DNA from: Agromyces intestinalis
GTDB lineage: Bacteria > Actinomycetota > Actinomycetes > Actinomycetales > Microbacteriaceae
Length of the DNA stretch: 64,000 nucleotides
Direction of reading: 5' to 3'
Assembly (NCBI RefSeq): GCF_008365295.1
Contig: NZ_CP043505.1
Location: forward strand, 434,001-498,000
The position numbers and the translations under genes were made by a program. The notes beneath the pieces were generated by a model, which was not told the origin of the DNA, did not search any database, and was given only the letters and a program-made list of their open reading frames with translations. Below, one piece after another: positions 27,795 through 37,192 of the stretch. Numbering within the stretch: the stretch's first letter is position 1; every line of letters begins with the position of its first letter.

Positions 27795-29092
27795 GCGCCC
27801 GCCCCCGCGTGCACGCCGCGCCAGGCGAACTCCTCGATCGATGAGGCGTGCATCTCGGTTCCGGCGCCGGGCGCGGTGGGCGCGAGATAGCGCCCGCGCG
27901 CGACCAGGGTGGGCGAGACGAAGTGCTCGTGCAGGTGGTCGACGTACTCGATCATGCGTCCGTCCATGCTGCCCGACACCGCGACGAAGTCGAACATCGA
28001 GAGGTGCTGCACCGCCTCGCAGAGGCCGACGCCGCCGGCATGCGGGCACACCGGCACGCCGAACTTGGCGGCCAGCAGCAGGTTCGCGATGTTCTCGTTG
28101 ACGCCGCCGACCCGGGTCGCGTCGATCTGCATGACCTGCATGCCGCCGGCCTGGAGAAGCTGCTTGAACACGATGCGGTTCTGCACGTGCTCGCCCGTCG
28201 CGACCCGCACCGGCGCGACGCCGCGGGCGATCGCGGCATGACCGAGGATATCGTCGGGACTCGTCGGCTCCTCGATCCAGGCGGGGCGGAACTCGGAGAG
28301 CGCGTTCACCCACGCGATCGCGTCGGCGACGTCCCATCGCTGGTTCGCGTCGATCGCGATCGGGAAGTCGTCGCCGACGGCGCGTCGCGCGATCGCGAGC
28401 CGACGCCGGTCGGCCTCGAGGTCGGCGCCGACCTTGAGCTTGATCTGCGGGAACCCGTCGGCGACCGCCTCGCGGCAGAGCCGATCGAGCTTCTCGTCGG
28501 AGTAGCCGAGCCAGCCGGGCGTCGTCGTGTACGCGGGGAAGCCGAGTTCGAGCAGTTCGGCGTGCCGGGCGGCGCGGCCCGGTTCGGCGGCGCGCAGGAT
28601 CGCGAGCGCCTCGGCGGGGGTGAGCGCGTCGCTGAGGTACCGGAAGTCGACGAGCGACACGAGCTCCTCGGGCGCGAGCTGCGACAGGTGCGCCCACAGC
28701 GGTTGGCCGGCGCGCTTGGCGCGCAGGTCCCATAGTGCGTTCACGGCCGCACCGATCGCCATGTGCATGACGCCCTTCTCAGGGCCGAGCCAGCGCAGCT
28801 GCGAGTCGTGGGTGAGCAGGCGCGACGCGGCGCCCATGTCGGCGAGCAGCTCCTCGACGTCACGGCCGACGAGGTGCCCGCGCAGGGTCTCGAGCGCGGC
28901 GACCTGCACGTCGTTGCCACGCCCGATGGTGAAGACGAACGCGTGGCCGGCGAGCCCGTCGGCCGCGTCGGTGCGGATGACGAGGTAGGCGGCCGAGTAG
29001 TCGGGGTCGGGATTCATCGCATCCGACCCGTCGAGTGAGAGCGAGGTCGGAAACCGGATATCCCGGGTGTCGACGCTGACGATCGTGCTCAT
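27791..29092 (-). CDS. L-fuconate dehydratase (enolase superfamily)
   Basis: 433 residues, the normal length. The barrel shows [16 protein letters not shown] (the KxK base), [17 protein letters not shown] (first metal ligand), [18 protein letters not shown] (second ligand), [12 protein letters not shown] and the final [14 protein letters not shown] with its histidine. These match L-fuconate dehydratase, which converts L-fuconate to 2-keto-3-deoxy-L-fuconate. It is the first gene of the minus-strand fucose operon and diverges from the FAH hydrolase gene across 146 bp. Confidence 0.92.
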   Translation of the reverse strand: MSTIVSVDTRDIRFPTSLSLDGSDAMNPDPDYSAAYLVIRTDAADGLAGHAFVFTIGRGNDVQVAALETLRGHLVGRDVEELLADMGAASRLLTHDSQLRWLGPEKGVMHMAIGAAVNALWDLRAKRAGQPLWAHLSQLAPEELVSLVDFRYLSDALTPAEALAILRAAEPGRAARHAELLELGFPAYTTTPGWLGYSDEKLDRLCREAVADGFPQIKLKVGADLEADRRRLAIARRAVGDDFPIAIDANQRWDVADAIAWVNALSEFRPAWIEEPTSPDDILGHAAIARGVAPVRVATGEHVQNRIVFKQLLQAGGMQVMQIDATRVGGVNENIANLLLAAKFGVPVCPHAGGVGLCEAVQHLSMFDFVAVSGSMDGRMIEYVDHLHEHFVSPTLVARGRYLAPTAPGAGTEMHASSIEEFAWRGVHAGAGA

Positions 29093-29122
29093 GACGTCCT
29101 TTCGTGGCGACCCCGAGCATAA

Positions 29123-29133
29123 ACATCGGATGT
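29123..29133. promoter_or_regulatory. Candidate fucose-regulon operator in the divergent promoter
   Basis: ACATCGGATGT is an exact inverted repeat around a central G and is continued by CTCGGCTG. A second copy with 16 of 18 matching bases (CATCGGATGTCTCAGCCG) lies upstream of fucU at about 25890-25907. A weaker form precedes the GntR gene. The site is a plausible target of that regulator. Confidence 0.45.
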
Positions 29134-29238
29134 CTCGGCTGTCAACGGTCGATCGATGTGCAAGAATCGCGGATGTCGCGGCGCTCGCCGCACACAGACT
29201 TCAGACCTTCGACGCTGCATCCCACTGGAGGGCCCCTC

Positions 29239-30102
29239 ATGCGATTCGCTCGACTCGGACCGGTCGGTGCAGAGATCCCCGTGCTGCTCGACGGCGACCG
29301 CGCACTCGACCTGCGCGCGGTGACCACCGACATCGACGGCGCGTTCCTCCGCGACGGCGTCGCCCGCGCCGCCGCGGCGTTCGCCGCCGGCGACCTGCCC
29401 GAGCTCGACGAGGCCAGCACGCTGCGCGTCGGCGCACCCATCGCCCGCCCGAGCGCGGTGTACTGCATCGGGATGAACTACGCGGCCCACGCCGCCGAGT
29501 CGGGCTCCGAGCCGCCGAGCACCCTGGTGATGTTCATGAAGTCGCCGAATACCGTCGTCGGCCCGAACGACGACGTCGAGATTCCCCCGGGCAGCGTGAA
29601 GACCGATTGGGAGGTCGAGCTGGGCATCGTCATCGGCCGTCGCGCTTCGTACCTGGCCTCCCCCGCCGACGCGCGGGCGCACATCGCCGGGTTCGTGCTG
29701 GCAAACGACCTCTCCGAGCGCACCTGGCAGCTCGAGGCATCCGGAGGCCAGTGGTCGAAGGGCAAGAGCGCTCCCGGGTTCTGCCCGACCGGCCCCTGGC
29801 TGGCGACGCCCGACGAGCTCGACGCCGACGACACCGGCCTGCGCAGCTTCGTGAACGGCGAACCGCGGCAGGACTCGCGCACCGCCGACCTGATCTTCGC
29901 GATCGACGTGATCGTGCACGAGCTCAGCCAGGTGCTCGCACTGGAGCCCGGCGACCTCGTGCTGACCGGCACCCCGCAGGGCGTCGCGCTGTCGGGCCGG
30001 TACCCCTACCTGCGCCCTGGCGACGTCGTCGAACTCGAGATCGACGGGCTCGGCCGCCAGCGGCAGACGTACGTGGCGACGAGCGCCGCCGGAAGGGAGT
30101 GA
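29239..30102 (+). CDS. FAH-family 2,4-diketo-3-deoxy-L-fuconate hydrolase
   Basis: 287-residue fumarylacetoacetate-hydrolase-fold protein. AVYCIGMNYAAHAAESG opens the catalytic domain; KTDWEVELGIVIGRRA, ANDLSERTWQLE and KSAPGFCPTGPWL contain the metal-binding acidic residues, and GDLVLTGTPQGVALS closes it. In the fucose pathway it splits 2,4-diketo-3-deoxy-L-fuconate to pyruvate and L-lactate. GGAGG lies eight bases before the ATG. The SDR gene follows after five bases. Confidence 0.88.
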   Translation: MRFARLGPVGAEIPVLLDGDRALDLRAVTTDIDGAFLRDGVARAAAAFAAGDLPELDEASTLRVGAPIARPSAVYCIGMNYAAHAAESGSEPPSTLVMFMKSPNTVVGPNDDVEIPPGSVKTDWEVELGIVIGRRASYLASPADARAHIAGFVLANDLSERTWQLEASGGQWSKGKSAPGFCPTGPWLATPDELDADDTGLRSFVNGEPRQDSRTADLIFAIDVIVHELSQVLALEPGDLVLTGTPQGVALSGRYPYLRPGDVVELEIDGLGRQRQTYVATSAAGRE

Positions 30103-30107
30103 GACCG

Positions 30108-30860
30108 GTGAGCAGCGAGTTCAGCGGCCTGGTGGCGATCGTGACGGGCGGAGCGTCGGGCATCGGCGCGGCCATCGCCCGGCGGCTGCGGGCCGACGGC
30201 GCAACCGTCGCGGTGTTCGACGTGCGGCCCGAGGGTGCGATCGCCGACCTCGCAGTCGAGGTCGACGTCACCGACGACGCGAGCGTGCGCGACGGCGTCG
30301 AGCAGGTCGTCAACTCGTTCGGCAGGCTCGACATCGTCGTGAACAACGCCGGCATCGGCGCGCAGGGCGACATCGCCGCGAACGGCGACGACGAGTGGCA
30401 CCGGGTGTGGGACGTGAACGTGGTCGGCCTCGCCCGGGTGAGCCGCGCCGCGCTGCCCCACCTGCGCGTCTCGCCGGCTGCGGCGATCGTGAACACCTCC
30501 TCGATCGCCGCCACCGCCGGGCTGCCGCAGCGAGCGCTCTACAGCGCGACGAAGGGCGCGGTGCTCTCGCTCACGCGCGCGATGGCCGCCGATCACCTGC
30601 GCGAGCGCATCCGCGTGAACGCCGTCAACCCCGGCACCGCCGACACCCCGTGGGTCGGCCGGCTGCTCGATGCGGCCGCCGACCCCACCGCCGAACGTGC
30701 CGCCTTGGAGGCCCGGCAGCCGCACGGCCGACTCGTCTCACCCGACGAGGTCGCCGCCGCCGTCGCCTACCTCGCGTCCCCTGCGGCAGGCTCCACGACC
30801 GGGGCGTCGATCGCGGTCGACGGGGGCATGCAGGAACTCCGGCTGCGGCCGGAGCACTGA
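30108..30860 (+). CDS. SDR-family 2-keto-3-deoxy-L-fuconate dehydrogenase
   Basis: 250-residue short-chain dehydrogenase. VAIVTGGASGIGAAIARRL is the NAD-binding loop, IVVNNAGIGAQGD the structural motif, NTSSIAATAGLPQ and YSATKGAV the Ser-Tyr-Lys catalytic residues. VNPGTADTPWVGRLLD is typical of the fuconate-pathway SDRs. It oxidises 2-keto-3-deoxy-L-fuconate to the diketo acid cleaved by the preceding gene product. The GTG at 30108 follows a purine-rich AAGGGAG. Confidence 0.88.
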   Translation: MSSEFSGLVAIVTGGASGIGAAIARRLRADGATVAVFDVRPEGAIADLAVEVDVTDDASVRDGVEQVVNSFGRLDIVVNNAGIGAQGDIAANGDDEWHRVWDVNVVGLARVSRAALPHLRVSPAAAIVNTSSIAATAGLPQRALYSATKGAVLSLTRAMAADHLRERIRVNAVNPGTADTPWVGRLLDAAADPTAERAALEARQPHGRLVSPDEVAAAVAYLASPAAGSTTGASIAVDGGMQELRLRPEH

Positions 30861-30883
30861 GTGGCGATGACTACGCTGGAACG

Positions 30884-31777
30884 GTGAGATTCGCGCACCT
30901 CAGAGTCGAAGGCCGATCCATCCCCCGCCTCGCCGTCGTCTCAGGCGACGGTGCGCTGTTCCTCGACGAGGTGATGGGCGACGAGGCGCCCCGCGACCTG
31001 CAGGAGCTCATCGAGCGCGGTGACACGGGTCTCGAGCACGTGCGCGCCATCGCCGACGCCGCGATCGAGGAGGGTCCCGCCGCCGAGGGCGGCCGCCTCG
31101 TCCCGCTCACCGAGCTGCGCCACTCGTCGGCCGTGCTGCGGCCGCCGCAGGTGCTCGCGATCGGCGCGAACTACGCCGCGCACGCGAGCGAGCTCAAGCT
31201 GCGCAGCGAGTCGGCCATGACGATCTTCTCGCTCTGGCCGAACTCGCTCGCCGGGCACGGGCAGACGACCACGTGGCCCGAAGACCTTTCGAGCCAGGTC
31301 GACTACGAGGCCGAGCTCGGCGTCATCATCGGCAGGCCCGCGCGCGGAGTGCACGTCCGCGACGCCCTCGACTACGTCTGGGGGTACACGGTCGTCAACG
31401 ACATCACGGCCCGGGACATCCAGTTCTCGGAGGCGCAGTGGTCGCGCTGCAAGTCGTTCGACGGGTTCACTCCGTCGGGCCCCGTCGTCGTCACCGCCGA
31501 CGAGATCGCCGACCCGCAAGACCTCTGGCTCACGACCAACCTCGACGGGCACATCCTGCAGGACGCCTCGACGAACGAGATGGTGCGCGGCGTCGCCGAG
31601 ATCATCTCGTACCTCTCGCGCTCGGCGACGATCCCGCCGGGCACGCTGATCTCCACGGGCAGCCCCGGCGGCGCCGGCTACTCGCGCAGCCCGCAGGTGT
31701 TCCTGCGCGACGGGTCGACCGTGACCGTGACGATCGAAGGCATCGGCTCGCTCACCACGCACTGCCGGGTGATCTGA
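30884..31777 (+). CDS. Second FAH-family hydrolase
   Basis: 297 residues with the same fold: VLAIGANYAAHASELK, SSQVDYEAELGVIIGRPARG, VNDITARDIQ and GTLISTGSPGGAGYSRSP. It is clearly divergent from the FAH gene 0.8 kb upstream and differs around the substrate site. It has its own leaderless promoter (TACGCT, six bases, GTG) inside the gap after the SDR gene, so it need not belong to the fucose regulon. Possible roles are an acylpyruvase or another 2-keto-3-deoxy-acid hydrolase or hydratase. Confidence 0.85.
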   Translation: MRFAHLRVEGRSIPRLAVVSGDGALFLDEVMGDEAPRDLQELIERGDTGLEHVRAIADAAIEEGPAAEGGRLVPLTELRHSSAVLRPPQVLAIGANYAAHASELKLRSESAMTIFSLWPNSLAGHGQTTTWPEDLSSQVDYEAELGVIIGRPARGVHVRDALDYVWGYTVVNDITARDIQFSEAQWSRCKSFDGFTPSGPVVVTADEIADPQDLWLTTNLDGHILQDASTNEMVRGVAEIISYLSRSATIPPGTLISTGSPGGAGYSRSPQVFLRDGSTVTVTIEGIGSLTTHCRVI

Positions 31778-31789
31778 GCGCACGCACCG

Positions 31790-33310
31790 CTACTCGTGCG
31801 GTTCGCCGCGCAGGTTCACGATCGGGATCGCCTGCGTCGTCAGCCGAAGGCCCGACAGCTTCGACGGCGACAGCTCGGCTTCGACCGCCGCGCGTGTCAT
31901 GAGTCCGGCCTCGACGACCAGGTCGGCGACCGGCCGCCCGGTCTTCAGCGCGACCTTGGCGAGCGTCGCCGCATCCTGGTACCCGATGAAGGGGATGAGC
32001 GCGGTGATCACCCCGACGCTCGAGGCCACCTGCGCCTCGAGCCGGTCGATGTTCGCCGTGATGCCGTCGACGCAGTTCACGCGAAGTGTCCAGCACGCCT
32101 GGCGCATCCAGGTGATCGACTGCAGCAGCGAGTGCGCGATCACCGGCTCGAACGCGTTGAGCTGCAACTGGCCGTTCTCGGCCGCCATCATGACCGTGAC
32201 ATCCGTGCCCGCGACCGCGTAGGCGACCTGGTTGACCGCCTCGGGGATGACCGGGTTCACCTTGCCGGGCATGATGCTCGACCCCGCCTGCCGCGGCGGC
32301 AGGTTGATCTCGCCCAGGCCCGCCTGCGGGCCGCTCGAGAGCAGCCGAAGGTCGTTGCAGATCTTCGAGAGCTTGATCGCGCTGCGCTTCAGCACGCTCG
32401 AGAAGGTCATGAACACGCCCGTGTCGCTGGTCGCCTCGATCAGGTCGGGCGCGGTCTCGAGCGCGAGTCCGGTGATCTCACTCAGGTGGCGCACGACGGA
32501 TGCCGCGTAGCCGGGCTCGGCCGTGATACCGGTGCCGATCGCCGTCGCGCCGAGGTTCACCTCGCCGAGCAGCTTGATCGTCTCGCGCAGCCGCGAGATG
32601 TCCTCGCCGAGGGTCGTCGCGTAGCCGTGGAACTCCTGGCCGAGGGTCATCGGCACGGCGTCCTGCAACTGGGTGCGCCCCACCTTCAGCACGCTGTGGA
32701 ACTCGGTGCCCTTGCGGTCGAACGAGCGGCGCAGCGCATCGAGTTCGTCGATCATCGTCGTGATCGAGAACGTCATCGCGAGCTTGACCGCCGTCGGGTA
32801 GGTGTCGTTCGTCGACTGGCTACGGTTCACATGGTCGATGGGGTGCACGATGTCGTAGCGACCCTTGGGGTACCCGCCGATCTCGAGCGCGAGGTTGGCG
32901 ATGACCTCGTTCGCGTTCATGTTGGTCGATGTGCCCGCACCGCCCTGGATCACCCCGACCACGAACTCGTCGTGGTGCTCGCCGGCAATGATGCGCGCGC
33001 AGGCCTCCTCGATCCATGCCGCCTGCTCGTCGGGCAGCACGCCGAGGTCGTGGTTGGCGCGCGCCGCGGCCTGCTTCACGCTCGCGAGCGCGCGCACCAG
33101 GTCGGGATAGACCGAGATCGGGCGCTTGGAGATCGGGAAGTTCTCGAGGGCGCGCATGGTGTGCACGCCCCAGTACGCGTCGGCCGGAACCTCGACACTG
33201 CCGAGCGAATCGGTCTCGGTGCGGGTCGGGCCCGCGGGGAAGGGCGGGTACACGGCGTCCTCCTCGGGCGTCGGTGCGAGCGGGACGGGACGGGTGTCGA
33301 TCGACGACAT
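31790..33310 (-). CDS. aspA: Aspartate ammonia-lyase
   Basis: 506-residue member of the fumarase/aspartase superfamily. The signature AGSSIMPGKVNPVIPE is present, with GGAGTSTNMNANEVIAN and HPIDHVNRSQSTNDTYPTA forming the other active-site regions. These favour aspartase over class II fumarase. It interconverts aspartate and fumarate plus ammonia. The first 40 or so residues are a Pro/Thr-rich extension before the conserved core. ATG at 33310 has GGAG six bases upstream. The gene converges on the second FAH gene with a 12-bp gap. Confidence 0.92.
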   Translation of the reverse strand: MSSIDTRPVPLAPTPEEDAVYPPFPAGPTRTETDSLGSVEVPADAYWGVHTMRALENFPISKRPISVYPDLVRALASVKQAAARANHDLGVLPDEQAAWIEEACARIIAGEHHDEFVVGVIQGGAGTSTNMNANEVIANLALEIGGYPKGRYDIVHPIDHVNRSQSTNDTYPTAVKLAMTFSITTMIDELDALRRSFDRKGTEFHSVLKVGRTQLQDAVPMTLGQEFHGYATTLGEDISRLRETIKLLGEVNLGATAIGTGITAEPGYAASVVRHLSEITGLALETAPDLIEATSDTGVFMTFSSVLKRSAIKLSKICNDLRLLSSGPQAGLGEINLPPRQAGSSIMPGKVNPVIPEAVNQVAYAVAGTDVTVMMAAENGQLQLNAFEPVIAHSLLQSITWMRQACWTLRVNCVDGITANIDRLEAQVASSVGVITALIPFIGYQDAATLAKVALKTGRPVADLVVEAGLMTRAAVEAELSPSKLSGLRLTTQAIPIVNLRGEPHE

Positions 33311-33472
33311 GAGCGGCTCCATTGCCTCGTGCCCCGCACGGATCGTGCGGGACGTTCCTGGGCGCCGGGGTTCGCCCGGCATCCGTTCCGAGCCTACCCG
33401 CGCACCCGCCGCACGAGCTGGACGCGGTGTCGAATCACGAGGAGCGCACCCGCCCGAGTGTCCAGCCCCGGA

Positions 33473-33757
33473 TCAGAACACGAAGGCGAACGGCAGCATC
33501 GCGAGGCCGACCGCGAGCGCGCCGACCGCGACGAGCAGTGAACCGGCGAGCATGACGCCGTTGAGCACGATGCCCCAGATCGCCATCGTGCGAGACTGCG
33601 GCTCTCGCCGCAGCCCCAGGATGCCCAGCACGAGGCCGACGATCGGCACGACGAACGTGAAGCCCGCGAAGATCGATACCAGGCCGAGCACGAGCGCGGC
33701 GATGCTGAAGCCGGTCGTGGTGTCGGGGGTGACATTGGTGGTCGTGGTGGTGGTCAT
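33473..33757 (-). CDS. Small DUF4190-like membrane protein
   Basis: 94 residues with a Thr-rich N-terminus and three hydrophobic segments; FSIAALVLGLVSIFAGFTF and VVPIVGLVLGILGLRRE follow the DUF4190 pattern. Function unknown. TAGCGT plus six bases precedes the ATG (leaderless). Confidence 0.78.
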   Translation of the reverse strand: MTTTTTTNVTPDTTTGFSIAALVLGLVSIFAGFTFVVPIVGLVLGILGLRREPQSRTMAIWGIVLNGVMLAGSLLVAVGALAVGLAMLPFAFVF

Positions 33758-33852
33758 GCCTCCACGCTAGGGACGGCCAGTCCGCCGGGACATCCGGTCA
33801 ACCCCCCGATACGATCTGAGGCGGCCCACCCCCGGAACGGATCGGAGAATCG

Positions 33853-35139
33853 ATGCCCCTGCCCTGGACCCTGCACGGCGACGGCAAGACCGTCGCGCCC
33901 GGCGAGGTCGTCGCGCCCGGCGAACGCCTCACGTGGCCGCGCACGATCGGCCTCGGCGCCCAGCACGTCGTCGCTATGTTCGGCGCGACCTTCCTCGTGC
34001 CGCTGCTCACCGGGTTCCCGCCGGCGACCACCGTGCTTTTCTCGGGCATCGGCACGATCCTGTTCCTGCTCATCACGAAGAACCGCCTGCCCAGCTACCT
34101 CGGCTCGTCGTTCGCGTTCATCGCGCCGGTGCTCGGCGCCCTCGGCGCATCGACGGTCGACGACCCCATGGGCGCGGCCCTGTTCGGCATCGTCGCGGTC
34201 GGCCTGCTGCTCGCACTCGTGGGTGCGATCGTGGTCTGGACGGGCACCGGCTGGATCGACGCCCTCATGCCGCCGGTGGTCGCCGGCGCGATCGTCGCGC
34301 TCATCGGTCTGAACCTGGCCCCGGTCGCGAGGAGCAACTTCGAGCTCGCGCCGCTCACCGCCCTCGTCACGCTCGCCGCGATCCTGCTCGTCACCGTGGT
34401 CTTCCGCGGCATCCTCGGCCGCATCTCCATCCTCGTCGGCGTGGTCGTCGGCTACATCGCGGCGATCCTGCAGGGCGAGGTCGACTTCACCGCCGTCGAG
34501 CGGGCCGCGTGGGTCGGCCTGCCCCAGTTCCATCTGCCGGCGAACCCGTTCGCCGATGCCGCGGTGTGGGGGCTGCTGCCCGCATTCCTGCCGATCGTGC
34601 TCGTGCTCATCGCCGAGAACGTCGGCCACGTGCGCGGCGTCGCGCAGATGACGGACGCCTCGGTGAACGCGCAGACCGGCCGGGCGCTGCTGGCCGACGG
34701 CGTCGCCACCACCGTCGCCGGCTTCTTCGGCGGCTCGGGCACGACCACGTACGGCGAGAACATCGGCGTGATGGCCGCGACCCGCGTGTACTCGACCGCC
34801 GCGTACTGGGTGGCGGGCTTCGTGGCGATCGTACTGGGGCTCTCGCCGAAGTTCGGCGCGCTCATCAACACCATCCCGGCCGGCGTGCTGGGCGGCGCGA
34901 CCGTCGCACTGTACGGCCTCATCGCGATCATCGGTGTGAAGATCTGGGTCGACAACAAGGTCGACTTCACCCGTCCGGTGAACCAGTTCACGGCCGCGAC
35001 CGCGCTCATCATCGGCGTCGCCGACTTCACGATGACGTTCGGCACCGTGGTCTTCAACGGCATCGCGCTCGGCACCATCGCCGCGATCGTGATCTACCAC
35101 GTCATGAACTGGATCGGCAGGGCCCGCGGCACGGCGTGA
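33853..35139 (+). CDS. Uracil/xanthine permease of the NCS2 family
   Basis: 428-residue nucleobase:cation symporter with about 12-14 helices. LGAQHVVAMFGATFLVPLLT, the half-helix ALTGTS-like YLGSSFAFIAPVL, and AENVGHVRG followed by GFFGGSGTTTYGENIGVMA are the NCS2 transport-site motifs. The overall pattern resembles UraA-type uracil permeases, though xanthine carriers are close. A GGAG site lies six bases before the ATG. It converges on the AzgA-type permease with a strong shared terminator. Confidence 0.9.
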   Translation: MPLPWTLHGDGKTVAPGEVVAPGERLTWPRTIGLGAQHVVAMFGATFLVPLLTGFPPATTVLFSGIGTILFLLITKNRLPSYLGSSFAFIAPVLGALGASTVDDPMGAALFGIVAVGLLLALVGAIVVWTGTGWIDALMPPVVAGAIVALIGLNLAPVARSNFELAPLTALVTLAAILLVTVVFRGILGRISILVGVVVGYIAAILQGEVDFTAVERAAWVGLPQFHLPANPFADAAVWGLLPAFLPIVLVLIAENVGHVRGVAQMTDASVNAQTGRALLADGVATTVAGFFGGSGTTTYGENIGVMAATRVYSTAAYWVAGFVAIVLGLSPKFGALINTIPAGVLGGATVALYGLIAIIGVKIWVDNKVDFTRPVNQFTAATALIIGVADFTMTFGTVVFNGIALGTIAAIVIYHVMNWIGRARGTA

Positions 35140-35177
35140 GCGGGCTGAGGCGGCGACGGCTTCGCCGTCTCAGCCGC

Positions 35178-35224
35178 AAACGACGGATGCCTCGGACTGA
35201 CGCAGTCCGAGGCATCCGTCGTTT
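35178..35224. terminator. Perfect 21-bp-stem bidirectional terminator
   Basis: Two exactly complementary 21-base arms (35178-35198 and 35204-35224) flank a GACGC loop. The outer ends are AAA and TTT, so it works in either direction between the two convergent permease genes. The stem contains the GGATGCC/GGCATCC heptamer. Confidence 0.92.
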
Positions 35225-35241
35225 CGCGATCGATCGACCTG

Positions 35242-36690
35242 CTAGCCGAACAGCTGCTCGATCGGCCCGCGGGCGAAGTAAAGCAGGAACCCGGCCGCGA
35301 CCACCCACAGCAGCGGGCTGATCGTCTTGGCCTTGCCGGCCAGCGAGCGGATGACCACCCAGGCGATGAAGCCCGCGCCGATGCCGTTCGCGATCGAGTA
35401 CGTGAGCGGCATGATCACGATCGTCAGGAACACCGGCAGCAGCACCGAGAAGTCCTTCAGGTCGAGGTCGCGCACCTGGGCCATCATCATCGCACCGACG
35501 ATGACCAGCGCCGCGGCGGCGACCTCGCTCGGCACGATCTGCGTCACCGGTGTGAGGAACATCGCCAGCAGGAACAGTGCACCCGTGACGAGGTTCGCGA
35601 AGCCCGTCCGCGCGCCCTCGCCGATGCCCGAGCCCGACTCGATGAACACAGTGTTCGACGAGCTCGACGTGAGGCCGCCCGCGACCGCGCCGACGCCCTC
35701 GACGATGAGCGCCGACTTCAGGCGCGGGAAGTTGCCCTTGGCGTCGGCCAGCCCCGCCTCCTTCGAGAGCCCCGTCATCGTGCCCATCGCGTCGAAGAAG
35801 TTCGTGAACACGAGCGTGAACACCAGCATGATCGCCGCCAGCGCACCGACCTTGCCGAAGTCGAAGCTCACCTGGCCGATGAGGCCGAGGTCGGGCACCG
35901 CGAAGGGGTTGCCGCTGAACGCGGGAACCGACAGGCCCCAGCCACCCGGGTTGTCTTGGCCCGAGCCGAGGTGCCAGATCGCCTCGATGATCACCGCGAC
36001 GACCGTGCCGCTCGCGAGGCCGATGAGCAGCGCCCCCTTGATCTTGCGGGCGACGAGCACGCCCGTCAACAGCAGGGTGAACACGAACACCAGCGTCGGC
36101 ACCGTCGCGACCGAACCGCCCACGCCGAGCCCGACCGGCGGCGAGTTCTGGCCGGTGGCCGTGACGAACCCGGCGTCGACGAAGCCGATGAACGCGATGA
36201 AGAGGCCGATACCGACCGTGATCGCGATCTTCAGCTCGTACGGCACCGCGTCGAAGATGAGCCGGCGCAACCCGGTCGCGGCCAGCAGCACGATGATGAG
36301 GCCGTTGATGACGACGAGGCCCATCGCCTCGGGCCAGGTGACCTGGCCGACGACGCTGAACGCGAGGAACGAGTTGATGCCGAGGCCCGCGGCGAACGCG
36401 AACGGCAGCCGCGCGACGACGCCGAACAGGATCGTCATGACGCCGGCGGTGAGCGCGGTGACGGCGGCGAGCTGCGGGAAGGCCAGCTGGTTGCCATCGA
36501 CGTCGACGCCGGACGACAGGATGATCGGGTTGAGGATCACGATGTAGGCCATCGTGATGAACGTCACGATGCCGCCGCGGATCTCGGTGCCGAAGGTGGA
36601 CCCGCGCGCGCTGATCTCGAAATAGCGGTCGAACGCGGAGCGCGACTTGGGCGGCTCCGCCGTGGTTTCGGTGGGGGTGGGTGAGGTCAT
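35242..36690 (-). CDS. Guanine/hypoxanthine permease, AzgA branch of NCS2
   Basis: 482-residue transporter. It begins FDRYFEISARGSTFGTEIRG, a hallmark of the AzgA/PbuG group, and contains TAGVMTILFGVVARLPFAFA with GLGINSFLAF and SSSNTVFIESGSGIGEGARTG. It takes up purine bases such as hypoxanthine, guanine or adenine. ATG at 36690 is preceded by TACAGT plus seven bases (leaderless); the longer upstream reading is not supported. Confidence 0.9.
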   Translation of the reverse strand: MTSPTPTETTAEPPKSRSAFDRYFEISARGSTFGTEIRGGIVTFITMAYIVILNPIILSSGVDVDGNQLAFPQLAAVTALTAGVMTILFGVVARLPFAFAAGLGINSFLAFSVVGQVTWPEAMGLVVINGLIIVLLAATGLRRLIFDAVPYELKIAITVGIGLFIAFIGFVDAGFVTATGQNSPPVGLGVGGSVATVPTLVFVFTLLLTGVLVARKIKGALLIGLASGTVVAVIIEAIWHLGSGQDNPGGWGLSVPAFSGNPFAVPDLGLIGQVSFDFGKVGALAAIMLVFTLVFTNFFDAMGTMTGLSKEAGLADAKGNFPRLKSALIVEGVGAVAGGLTSSSSNTVFIESGSGIGEGARTGFANLVTGALFLLAMFLTPVTQIVPSEVAAAALVIVGAMMMAQVRDLDLKDFSVLLPVFLTIVIMPLTYSIANGIGAGFIAWVVIRSLAGKAKTISPLLWVVAAGFLLYFARGPIEQLFG

Positions 36691-36746
36691 GCGAGAAACT
36701 GTAGCGGTGCGGACGCGCCGGGCGCGCGTCTGCGCCCGCGACACGA

Positions 36747-37097
36747 TCAGGCGCCGCCGAACAGCTCGATGAGGTGGTCGCCGACGATCAGGTAGATGCC
36801 CACGAGCACGGCGATGCCGCTGACCGCGAAGCACCCCCACGCCCCGACGAGCGAGAGTCGCTTCTGCCCCTCGGTGAGCGGGCTCTTGCGGGCTGCCTTG
36901 GCGGCGCGCTTCTCGGCCGCCTTGATCTCGGCGGGTGTCACGATCGTGATCGCGTCGGTGAACTCGGCCGGAGTCACGATGGGCGTGCGGCCCGACATCG
37001 TGAGCAGGCGGATGCCGAGGGCGTAGGCGCTCACCACGATCGCGGCGCCGATCAGCGCCGAGACGAGCACCAGGAGGAAGGCGTTCCAGTCGATCAT
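36747..37097 (-). CDS. Two-TM membrane protein downstream of PiT
   Basis: 116 residues with a hydrophobic helix at each end (AFLLVLVSALIGAAIVVSAYALG and GCFAVSGIAVLVGIYLIVG). The loop between is rich in Lys/Ala (IKAAEKRAAKAARK). No family recognised. It is the distal gene of the phosphate-transporter transcription unit, so an accessory role in phosphate transport is possible but unproven. Confidence 0.72.
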   Translation of the reverse strand: MIDWNAFLLVLVSALIGAAIVVSAYALGIRLLTMSGRTPIVTPAEFTDAITIVTPAEIKAAEKRAAKAARKSPLTEGQKRLSLVGAWGCFAVSGIAVLVGIYLIVGDHLIELFGGA

Positions 37098-37192
37098 GCC
37101 TGCCGCGCCTTCCGGGTCTGGTCTGCTGCGCCCATCGTGCCTGCTGCGCTCATCATGCGTGCTGCGCTCATCATGCGTGCTGCGCTCATCAT
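37094..37192 (-). CDS. Possible 32-codon coupled mini-ORF made of 18-bp repeats
   Basis: An ATG overlaps the PiT stop (ATGATGA) and the reading ends in a TGA that overlaps the ATG of the next gene. It encodes a short peptide starting MMSAARMMSAARMMSAAG. The DNA is an 18-bp tandem repeat (next entry). It may be a real leader-type coupling peptide, or just a spacer that keeps ribosomes moving between two genes. Confidence 0.35.
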   Translation of the reverse strand: MMSAARMMSAARMMSAAGTMGAADQTRKARQA

